A stretch of 64,000 bases of DNA from an uncultured Bacteroidota bacterium (GTDB lineage: Bacteria; Bacteroidota; Bacteroidia; Flavobacteriales; Flavobacteriaceae), in contig CACOGA010000001.1 in the NCBI GenBank assembly GCA_902626585.1, positions 156,453-220,452 of the forward strand, in the 5' to 3' direction. This document shows positions 47,317 to 54,203 of this stretch, piece by piece (within the stretch, counting starts at the first letter, position 1; each line of letters begins with the position of its first letter). The position numbers and the translations under genes were made by a program. The notes beneath the pieces were generated by a model. The model did not search any database, was not told where the DNA came from, and worked only from the letters and a program-made list of their open reading frames with translations.

Positions 47317-50043
47317 ATGAAAAAAAAAGAACGAATTTTTCTCATTGACGCTTATGCATTAATATTCAGAGGATATTATGCATTTATTAAGAATCCGAGA
47401 ATCAATTCAAAAGGTGTTGATACTTCAGCAATATTGGGCTTTACAAATTCTCTTTTTGATGTTATCAAAAGAGAGAGTCCAGATTACTTAGCAGTTTGTT
47501 TTGATAAGGGTGGAAGTCAAGATAGAATCAAAATATTTGATCAATACAAAGCTAACAGAGACGAGACGCCCGAAACAATAAAGATATCAGTACCGATAAT
47601 CGAAGATATCTTAAAATCTCTGAATATACCAATTCTTGTGAAAGAGGGCTATGAGGCTGATGATATTATAGGGACAATTGCAAAAAAAGTAAGCTCAAAA
47701 AATTTTGATACCTATATGGTAACTCCTGATAAAGATTTTGCACAACTTGTAGATGAATCGATATTTATGTATCGTCCAGTTTTTGGAGGAGGATATGAAA
47801 CTTGGGGTGTTAAAGAAGTACTAGAAAAATTTGAAATTTCAAACACTTCTCAGGTTATTGACTTTTTAGCTATGAAAGGGGATTCAGTTGATAATATACC
47901 TGGACTGCCAGGTGTAGGTGATAAAACTGCCAAAAAATTTATAAAACAATTTGGATCAATTGAAGGGTTACTCGAAAATACATCCGAATTAAAAGGGAAA
48001 ATAAAAGAGAAGATTGAACAAAACAAGGAACTAGGTATTCTTTCAAAAAAATTAGCAACAATAATCACTGATGTTCCAATTGAGTTTGAAGTTGATGATT
48101 TTAAACTAAAAGTAAATAAACTAGAAAAAACTAAGAAAATATTTGAGGATTTAGAATTTAGAAGACTAACTAATTCATTGGAAACAATTTTTGTAAATAA
48201 TAAAACTAATACTGAAAAAGACTTAAAGGAAAAAATTTCAGACGATAAGACTAATTATAATCCTGGCTTTGGTCAGTTTAATCTGTTTGAGGCAGTAAAT
48301 AATAATGAAACAAAATATGAAATAGATGTAATCCACCAATTTGTAGAATCTGAAATGTCTTTAAAACTATTTTTTGGAAAATTAGAAAAACAAAAAGAGG
48401 TTAGCTATAATTTGTCAACTGATGAAGTTCAAAATTCAGATACAATCTTGAAGTCAGTTTCATTTAGTTGGCATAACAACATATCCTATGTTGTTAGAAA
48501 CGATTTTAAAAAATTTGATTTAATTCTTAAAACATTTTTTGAGAATAAAAGTATTTCTAAGATTTCAAATGATTTAAAAAATGACATCAAAATATTAGGT
48601 AAAAAAAATATTAAAATCTTAGGAAATATTTTTGATATTAAACTTGCTCACTATCTAATTAATCCAGATATAAGTCACGATTTGATAAGCATTTCTAACA
48701 ATTATCTAAACATTTCCGTGAGAAAGAAACTCAAAGAATTATTTAATTATGAGATTTCAACTCTTGCATTTAGATTAAAACCCCTTTTGAAAAAGGATTT
48801 AGAAACATACAAACAACTAAAACTTTATAATGAAATTGAAATTCCTCTGCTAAAAACTCTAGCTGAGATGGAAATTGAGGGTATAAATTTAGATGTGAAG
48901 TTTTTAAAGCAATTATCACAGAAGACAACGGGTGAATTAGAAAAAATAACAAAAAAAATCTTTGAAATTTCCGGTGAGGAATTTAATATTTCATCACCTA
49001 AACAACTAGGTGAAATTTTATTTGATAAAATGAAAATTAGCAGTAAGCCAAAAAAAACAAAAACTGGTCAATACTCAACATCTGAAGAAGTTTTAACAGA
49101 ATTGGCAACAAAAAATGAAGTAGTCAAATTAGTTTTGGATTTTAGGAGCATTTCCAAATTACTTAATACATATATTGATTCACTTCCTAAACAATTACAT
49201 AAAACAACAAATAGAATTCACACTGAATATGTTCAAACGGTTGCTTCAACAGGGCGACTTAGTAGTATAAATCCCAATCTTCAAAATATTCCAATTCGAA
49301 CCCCCAGGGGAAAAGAAATCAGAAAAGCATTTATTGCTAAGAATAAAGATTATTTTTTAATGGCTGCTGATTATTCGCAAATTGAACTAAGAATTATAGC
49401 ATCTCTGAGTGATGAGCAGAATATGATAACTGCATTTAAAAATAAAGAGGACATTCATTCTTCAACAGCAGCAGCTGTTTTCAATGTACCAATTAGTAAA
49501 GTTACCAAAGAACAACGTTCAAATGCAAAAGTTGTAAATTTTGGTATCATATACGGAGTTTCAGCATTTGGACTAAGTAATCAGACCGAGCTAAATAGGA
49601 AAGAATCCAAAGAACTGATTGATAGATATTTTGATAAATATCCAATGCTAAAGAAGTATATGAATGATCAAATCTCCTTTGCAAGAAGCAACGGATTTGT
49701 TGAAACGATTTTAGGGAGAAGGAGGTATCTCAAAAACATAAATTCACAAAATAGCGTAGTAAGAAGTGCTGCTGAAAGGAATGCCATTAATGCACCTATA
49801 CAGGGAAGTGCTGCAGATATAATTAAGATAGCAATGATAAATATTCAAAAAGAATTAAGCAGTAAAAACCTGAAAAGCAAAATGTTATTACAAGTACACG
49901 ATGAATTGGTTTTTGACGTATTCAAGCCAGAGCTTAACGAAATTATCGAATTAACTAAAAATCAGATGGAACAAGCATATAAAATAAGTGTTCCTCTGAC
50001 TGTAGACATAAATTATGGTGTAAACTGGCTCGAAGCACACTAA
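47317..50043 (+). CDS. polA: DNA polymerase I
   Basis: A 908-residue family A polymerase. Residues 1-290 are the 5'-3' exonuclease (FLIDAYALIFRGYYAF, EADDIIGT, PGLPGVGDKTAKK). Residues about 330-520 are the 3'-5' exonuclease fold, in which the metal ligands of motif I (normally DxE) read N365 and S367. The polymerase domain is intact: motif A DYSQIELR (D685), motif B RSNAKVVNFGIIYGVSAFG, motif C QVHDELVF (D862). It fills Okazaki and repair gaps and removes RNA primers. Its ATG follows the TAA of the preceding gene with no space between them. Confidence 0.96.
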   Translation: MKKKERIFLIDAYALIFRGYYAFIKNPRINSKGVDTSAILGFTNSLFDVIKRESPDYLAVCFDKGGSQDRIKIFDQYKANRDETPETIKISVPIIEDILKSLNIPILVKEGYEADDIIGTIAKKVSSKNFDTYMVTPDKDFAQLVDESIFMYRPVFGGGYETWGVKEVLEKFEISNTSQVIDFLAMKGDSVDNIPGLPGVGDKTAKKFIKQFGSIEGLLENTSELKGKIKEKIEQNKELGILSKKLATIITDVPIEFEVDDFKLKVNKLEKTKKIFEDLEFRRLTNSLETIFVNNKTNTEKDLKEKISDDKTNYNPGFGQFNLFEAVNNNETKYEIDVIHQFVESEMSLKLFFGKLEKQKEVSYNLSTDEVQNSDTILKSVSFSWHNNISYVVRNDFKKFDLILKTFFENKSISKISNDLKNDIKILGKKNIKILGNIFDIKLAHYLINPDISHDLISISNNYLNISVRKKLKELFNYEISTLAFRLKPLLKKDLETYKQLKLYNEIEIPLLKTLAEMEIEGINLDVKFLKQLSQKTTGELEKITKKIFEISGEEFNISSPKQLGEILFDKMKISSKPKKTKTGQYSTSEEVLTELATKNEVVKLVLDFRSISKLLNTYIDSLPKQLHKTTNRIHTEYVQTVASTGRLSSINPNLQNIPIRTPRGKEIRKAFIAKNKDYFLMAADYSQIELRIIASLSDEQNMITAFKNKEDIHSSTAAAVFNVPISKVTKEQRSNAKVVNFGIIYGVSAFGLSNQTELNRKESKELIDRYFDKYPMLKKYMNDQISFARSNGFVETILGRRRYLKNINSQNSVVRSAAERNAINAPIQGSAADIIKIAMINIQKELSSKNLKSKMLLQVHDELVFDVFKPELNEIIELTKNQMEQAYKISVPLTVDINYGVNWLEAH

Positions 50044-50085
50044 TTTTCTGGGAAACCCCTTCAAGAAAAAAAATTTCTTTAACTA

Positions 50086-50116
50086 TTTGGTAATAAAATA
50101 TATAATTGTAGATTTG
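50086..50116 (+). promoter_or_regulatory. Promoter of rplM-rpsI
   Basis: TTTG (50086-50089), a 19-base spacer and TAGATTTG (50109-50116) form an exact match to the full Bacteroidota consensus. Transcription would begin about 50123, next to or inside the small hairpin ahead of rplM. Confidence 0.82.
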
Positions 50117-50120
50117 CATG

Positions 50121-50136
50121 CTCTTTAGAGAAAGAG
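50121..50136 (+). promoter_or_regulatory. Small hairpin at the 5' end of the rplM mRNA
   Basis: CTCTTT (50121-50126) pairs with AAAGAG (50131-50136) around an AGAG loop, 19 bases before the TTG start of rplM and at the predicted transcript start. It is too short to call a known L13 leader. Confidence 0.3.
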
Positions 50137-50155
50137 ACAGATAATAAATAGAATT

Positions 50156-50611
50156 TTGGATACATCAAGTTTTAAAACAATTTCAGCAAATAAAAACACA
50201 GTTAACAAAAACTGGGTTTTAATTGACGCCGATGGCCAAACTTTGGGAAGATTAGCATCAAAAGTTGCTATTTTACTTAGAGGTAAACACAAGCCAAATT
50301 TTACTCCACACGTTGATTGTGGAGATAATGTAATTGTTATTAACTCAAGTAAAATCAATCTCACTGGCAATAAATGGGAACAAAAGAAGTATATTAGATA
50401 TACTGGTTACCCAGGTGGGCAAAGGTCCTTAAATGCTTTGGAGCAGTTTGAAAAAAATCCAAATTCTATTATTGAAAAATCAGTGAAGGGTATGCTTCCT
50501 AAGAATAAGCTTGGTGCAAACCTCTTTAGAAATTTACATGTGTTCACTGATTCTGTTCACAAGTTTGAGGCTCAAAAACCTTCCAAAATAGATTTAAATA
50601 AGGTCAATTAA
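50156..50611 (+). CDS. rplM: 50S ribosomal protein L13, TTG start
   Basis: A 151-residue L13. Family marks are NWVLIDADGQTLGRLASKVA, HVDCGDNVIVINSSKI and YTGYPGG, followed by VKGMLPKNKLGANLFRNLHVF. The only plausible start is TTG at 50156-50158, giving MDTSSFKTISAN, which agrees with how flavobacterial L13 proteins begin (MDT..YKTISAN); no ATG lies in frame upstream. L13 is an early-assembly 23S rRNA binder. Its last base is shared with the ATG of rpsI, so the two are coupled. Confidence 0.96.
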   Translation: MDTSSFKTISANKNTVNKNWVLIDADGQTLGRLASKVAILLRGKHKPNFTPHVDCGDNVIVINSSKINLTGNKWEQKKYIRYTGYPGGQRSLNALEQFEKNPNSIIEKSVKGMLPKNKLGANLFRNLHVFTDSVHKFEAQKPSKIDLNKVN

Positions 50612-51000
50612 TGGATACAGTTATACACAAAATTGGTAGGAGAAAAACTTCTGTTGCTAGAATTTACTTAAAGAAAGGAAAAGGTAACTTTTCAATAAAC
50701 ACAAAAGACTGGAAAGAATATTTTCCAACCTCTGCGCATCAATTTAAAATTAATCAACCTTTTAATATTTGTGATGTTATAAATAAGTTTGATATGACTG
50801 TTAATGTTTATGGTGGAGGTATGACAGGACAAGTTGAGGCTATTCGTCTGGCAATTTCAAGAGCCTTGTGTGAAGTTGATGAAAAAAATCGTGGGCTTCT
50901 TAAACCCTTTGGTTTATTGACAAGAGATCCAAGAATGGTTGAAAGAAAGAAATTTGGTCAGAAGAAAGCTAGAAAGAAGTTCCAATTCTCAAAGAGATAA
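50611..51000 (+). CDS. rpsI: 30S ribosomal protein S9
   Basis: A 129-residue S9 beginning VIHKIGRRKTSVARIYLKKG, with GGGMTGQVEAIRLAISRAL and the basic C-terminal tail ending KKFQFSKR that reaches the P-site tRNA. It overlaps the rplM stop by one base. A stem-loop and a 90-base gap separate it from rpsB. Confidence 0.98.
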   Translation: MDTVIHKIGRRKTSVARIYLKKGKGNFSINTKDWKEYFPTSAHQFKINQPFNICDVINKFDMTVNVYGGGMTGQVEAIRLAISRALCEVDEKNRGLLKPFGLLTRDPRMVERKKFGQKKARKKFQFSKR

Positions 51001-51008
51001 AAATTAGT

Positions 51009-51065
51009 TTAGCATCTAAATGCTTAAGGCTTAAATTTAATTTTAAACCACTTAAGCATTGCTAA
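51009..51065 (+). promoter_or_regulatory. Stem-loop between rpsI and rpsB
   Basis: AATGCTTAAG (51019-51028) pairs perfectly with CTTAAGCATT (51051-51060); an outer TTAGC/GCTAA pair (51009-51013 with 51061-51065) extends it past a five-base bulge. It has no following T run, so it may be an rpsB mRNA leader or a processing site rather than a simple terminator of rplM-rpsI. Confidence 0.5.
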
Positions 51066-51090
51066 GAATTTAAGAACGTAAACTAAAAAA

Positions 51091-51975
51091 ATGGAAAAAA
51101 AACAAGTTTCAGAGTTAATTAAAGCAGGTGTTCACTTTGGTCACCTCACAAGAAAATGGAATCCTAACATGTCTCCTTATATCTACATGGAGAGAAATGG
51201 GATTCATATCATAAACCTATATAAAACAGTAGCAAAATTAGATGAAGCTTCAAATGCATTAAAAAAAATTGCAGCATCTGGTAGAAAAATCTTGTTTGTT
51301 GCCACTAAAAAGCAAGCTAAAGATATTGTTTCAGAATCCTCCAAAAAGATCAATATGCCATATATTACAGAAAGATGGCCTGGTGGAATGTTAACAAATT
51401 TTGTAACAATTAGAAAAGCTGTAAAAAAAATGTCATCGATTGACAGAATGAAACAAGATGGAACCTTTAACTCTCTTTCAAAAAGAGAGAAGCTTCAAAT
51501 TGGGAGATCTAGAGAAAAACTAGAAAAAAATCTTGGCTCAATTTCAAATATGACCAGATTACCAGGTGCCATTTTCATAGTTGATATTTTAAGAGAAAAA
51601 ATTGCCGTTAAAGAAGCACAAAAGCTTAATATTCCAATTTTTGCAATGGTTGATACAAACTCTGACCCTAGGGGTATAGATTATGTCATTCCTGCTAATG
51701 ATGACGCATCAAAATCTATCTCAAAAATATTAGAGCACATAGGTGCAGCTATCCAGGATGGATTAGATGAAAGAAATTTAACAAAAGAACAAGACGAGGT
51801 TTCTGTTCAAGAAACTCCCGCTGAGGAAACTCCTGCTGAGGAAACTCCCGCTGAGGAAACTCCTGCTGAGGAAACTCCTGCTGAGGAAACTCCTGCTGAG
51901 GAAGCCACCACTGAAAAAGCTCCCGCTGAAGCAAAGAAAAAAAATAAGACTAAAACTAAAAAAGATAAAAAATAG
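51091..51975 (+). CDS. rpsB: 30S ribosomal protein S2 with a repetitive C-terminal extension
   Basis: A 294-residue S2. Residues 1-230 are ordinary: LIKAGVHFGHLTRKWNPNM, RWPGGMLTNF, GAIFIVDILREKIAVKEA and VDTNSDPRGIDYVIPANDD. After residue 240 comes six tandem ETPAE units, two degenerate units, and a Lys-rich end (KKKNKTKTKKDKK). The extension is acidic, then basic, and probably unstructured. S2 joins the 30S late and contacts S1 and the anti-Shine-Dalgarno region. tsf follows after three bases. Confidence 0.97.
   Translation: MEKKQVSELIKAGVHFGHLTRKWNPNMSPYIYMERNGIHIINLYKTVAKLDEASNALKKIAASGRKILFVATKKQAKDIVSESSKKINMPYITERWPGGMLTNFVTIRKAVKKMSSIDRMKQDGTFNSLSKREKLQIGRSREKLEKNLGSISNMTRLPGAIFIVDILREKIAVKEAQKLNIPIFAMVDTNSDPRGIDYVIPANDDASKSISKILEHIGAAIQDGLDERNLTKEQDEVSVQETPAEETPAEETPAEETPAEETPAEETPAEEATTEKAPAEAKKKNKTKTKKDKK
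51811..51930 (+). repeat. 15-base tandem repeat in rpsB
   Basis: Six head-to-tail units of 15 bases (51811-51900), differing only by C or T at one third-codon position, are followed by two diverged units (51901-51930). They encode ETPAE repeats and form a minisatellite in the tail of the gene. Confidence 0.95.
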
Positions 51976-51978
51976 ATC

Positions 51979-52803
51979 ATGGTTAAAGTAACTGCTGCTG
52001 AGGTTAATAAATTGAGGAAAACAACAGGTGCTGGAATGATGGATTGTAAAAAAGCATTGGTTGAGGCCAATGGTGATTTTGATTCAGCAATTGAAATTTT
52101 AAGAAAAAAAGGTCAGAAAGTTGCAGCAAAAAGAGCTGACAGAGAATCATCAGAAGGTGTTGCAATTGCTATTGCAAATGAAGACAACACTTCTGCAGTA
52201 GGAATTGTATTAGCTTGCGAAACTGACTTTGTAGGCAAAAATGCTGATTTTATCGATTTGGCACATAAAATAGCCGCAAATGGTTTAAAGTGTAAAACTA
52301 AAGATGAATTGTTAGAATCAATCCTAGATGATATGTCGGTTGAGGATAAACTTATTGAGCAGACAGGAGTTATAGGAGAAAAAATCCAAATAAATGACTT
52401 TACTAAAATTGATGCTGCTTTTGTTGGAACCTACATACATGCTGGAAATAAAATATCTTCTCTTGTTGGATTTACTGAAAAATGTGAAAACATTGAAGTA
52501 GCTGCTAAGGATATTTCTATGCAAGTTGCAGCTATGAACCCTATCGCATTAGATGAGGGTAGCGTTGATTCAGAAGTAATAGAAAAAGAAATTGAAATAG
52601 CTAAAGACCAACTTAGAGCCGAGGGAAAACCTGAAGAAATGCTAGACAAAATTGCACAAGGTAAACTAAAAAGATTTTTCAAAGACAATACATTGATTCA
52701 CCAAGCTTTTATCAAGGATAGTAAGCTGAGTGTTTCTCAATATTTATCTTCGTTCAGCAGTGAAATAAGAATTTCTTCTTATAGTAGAGTTTCTATAGGC
52801 TAA
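51979..52803 (+). CDS. tsf: Elongation factor Ts
   Basis: A 274-residue EF-Ts: the N-terminal UBA-like domain with VNKLRKTTGAGMMDCKKAL, then SEGVAIAI, ETDFVGKNADF, and a dimer-like core with AMNPIALDEG. It recycles EF-Tu by GDP release. It follows rpsB after three bases, the classic rpsB-tsf pair; pyrH follows after a 64-base gap that has its own -7 element. Confidence 0.97.
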   Translation: MVKVTAAEVNKLRKTTGAGMMDCKKALVEANGDFDSAIEILRKKGQKVAAKRADRESSEGVAIAIANEDNTSAVGIVLACETDFVGKNADFIDLAHKIAANGLKCKTKDELLESILDDMSVEDKLIEQTGVIGEKIQINDFTKIDAAFVGTYIHAGNKISSLVGFTEKCENIEVAAKDISMQVAAMNPIALDEGSVDSEVIEKEIEIAKDQLRAEGKPEEMLDKIAQGKLKRFFKDNTLIHQAFIKDSKLSVSQYLSSFSSEIRISSYSRVSIG

Positions 52804-52839
52804 ATATATTCCTTATTTTTTTTCGCACTAAATGTGTAG

Positions 52840-52847
52840 TATATTTG
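52840..52847 (+). promoter_or_regulatory. -7 promoter element (TAnnTTTG) of pyrH-frr
   Basis: TATATTTG is an exact -7 match ending 20 bases before the pyrH ATG. The -33 region is a T run (TTTTTTTTCG) rather than a clean TTTG, so the promoter may be weak. Confidence 0.5.
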
Positions 52848-52867
52848 TTTGAAATATATTAATTCAA

Positions 52868-53572
52868 ATGAAGTACAATAGAATTCTACTAAAACTTTCA
52901 GGTGAAGCTTTAGTTGGAGAAAAAGCAGGGGGAATTGACCCGGAGATCCTCATTAAATACTCCAATGAAATTAAAAAAATCTATGATAAGGGAGTTGAAA
53001 TTGCTATTGTAATTGGAGGCGGCAATATTTATCGGGGATTTAATAACGAATATAAAATCGATAGGGTTCAAGGTGACTATATGGGTATGCTAGCTACTTT
53101 AATTAATGGCTTAGCACTTCAAAATACTTTAGAAAATATAGGGATACCAACGAGATTACAAAGTGCAATTAATGTTAACAAAGTTGCTGAACCATATATC
53201 AAAAGAAAAGCAATAAGACATCTTGACAAAAAAAGAATTGTAATTTTTAGTGCAGGTACAGGTAACCCATACTTTACAACAGATTCTGCTGCTGTTCTTA
53301 GAGCTATTGAAATAGAAGCTGACGTAATTTTGAAAGGAACCAGAGTAGATGGTATTTATAATGAAGACCCAAACAAGAATTCTGACGCATTTAAATTTGA
53401 AAAAATAACCTTTAAAGAAGCCATAAGCAAAGGTCTGAAAATTATGGATACAACTGCATTTACACTAAGTCATGAAAATAAACTTCCAATTATTGTATTT
53501 GACATGAATCAAGAAGATAATTTATTGAAAGTGTTAAATGGTGAAAATGTAGGAACATTGGTCAATCTATAA
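52868..53572 (+). CDS. pyrH: UMP kinase
   Basis: A 234-residue bacterial UMP kinase of the amino-acid-kinase fold. Marks: YNRILLKLSGEALVG, VIGGGNIYRG, DYMGMLATLINGLALQ, FSAGTGNPYFTTDSAAVLRA and KGTRVDGIYNEDP. It makes UDP from UMP in the cytoplasm and is usually controlled by UTP and GTP. frr follows after nine bases, which is the common rpsB-tsf-pyrH-frr order. Confidence 0.97.
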   Translation: MKYNRILLKLSGEALVGEKAGGIDPEILIKYSNEIKKIYDKGVEIAIVIGGGNIYRGFNNEYKIDRVQGDYMGMLATLINGLALQNTLENIGIPTRLQSAINVNKVAEPYIKRKAIRHLDKKRIVIFSAGTGNPYFTTDSAAVLRAIEIEADVILKGTRVDGIYNEDPNKNSDAFKFEKITFKEAISKGLKIMDTTAFTLSHENKLPIIVFDMNQEDNLLKVLNGENVGTLVNL

Positions 53573-53581
53573 AACTTAACT

Positions 53582-54139
53582 ATGAATGAAGATTTAGAAA
53601 TTATATTTGATTTAGCAAGGGACTCGATGTCAAATGCTATATCTCATCTTGAAAAAAAGCTTTTGAATATTAGAGCCGGTAAGGCAAACCCAAACATGCT
53701 TACAAATGTATTTGTTGATTATTACGGAACCAGTACCCCCATTTCACAAGTTGCAAATATTAATACCCCTGACGGAAGAACGTTAATTATTCAACCATGG
53801 GATAAGACTATGTTGCCAGAAATTGAGAAAGGAATCGAAATTGCTAATCTAGGTTTTAATCCAATGAATAATGGTGAAAATATCATTATAAATGTTCCTA
53901 CTCTTACTGAAGAAAGAAGAAGAGAACTGGTAAAACAAGCAAAAAGTGAAATTGAAGAAGCTAAAATTGCTATCAGAAATGCACGAAAAGATGCTAATAA
54001 TGAAATTAAAAAGTCATCAGATTTTTCTGAAGATCTAAAAAATAACTCAGAACTTGATATTCAAGAAATTACTGATAAAAACATAAAAAGAGTAGATCAA
54101 ATTTTTGAAAAGAAACAGCAAGAAATAATGACCCTATAA
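53582..54139 (+). CDS. frr: Ribosome recycling factor
   Basis: A 185-residue RRF, normal length. LLNIRAGKANPNML, VDYYGTSTPISQVANI, LIIQPWDKTMLPEIEKGI and LTEERRRELVKQAKSE are family segments. With EF-G it splits post-termination ribosomes. It is the last gene of the pyrH pair; 64 bases follow before the RND transporter. Confidence 0.97.
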   Translation: MNEDLEIIFDLARDSMSNAISHLEKKLLNIRAGKANPNMLTNVFVDYYGTSTPISQVANINTPDGRTLIIQPWDKTMLPEIEKGIEIANLGFNPMNNGENIIINVPTLTEERRRELVKQAKSEIEEAKIAIRNARKDANNEIKKSSDFSEDLKNNSELDIQEITDKNIKRVDQIFEKKQQEIMTL

Positions 54140-54203
54140 ATTTCAATTTTTTCATTTTTTGACAATTAGTAATTAGTATCTTTATAACAAGTAATTATAA
54201 TAA

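Noticed and set aside
50063..50079. AAGAAA/TTTCTT inverted repeat after polA as terminator
   Set aside because: The stem is six pairs, almost all A-T, with no T run beyond the arm; it could form by chance in this composition.
51749..52070. Two long minus-strand frames with repeated residues (QQEFP, SSAGV)
   Set aside because: They are antisense readings of the rpsB 15-base repeat, whose period is a multiple of three, so any frame stays open.
54158..54184. TTTG and TATCTTTA before the RND transporter as a promoter
   Set aside because: The spacer is 15 bases, shorter than the usual range, and the -7 element ends in A instead of G.
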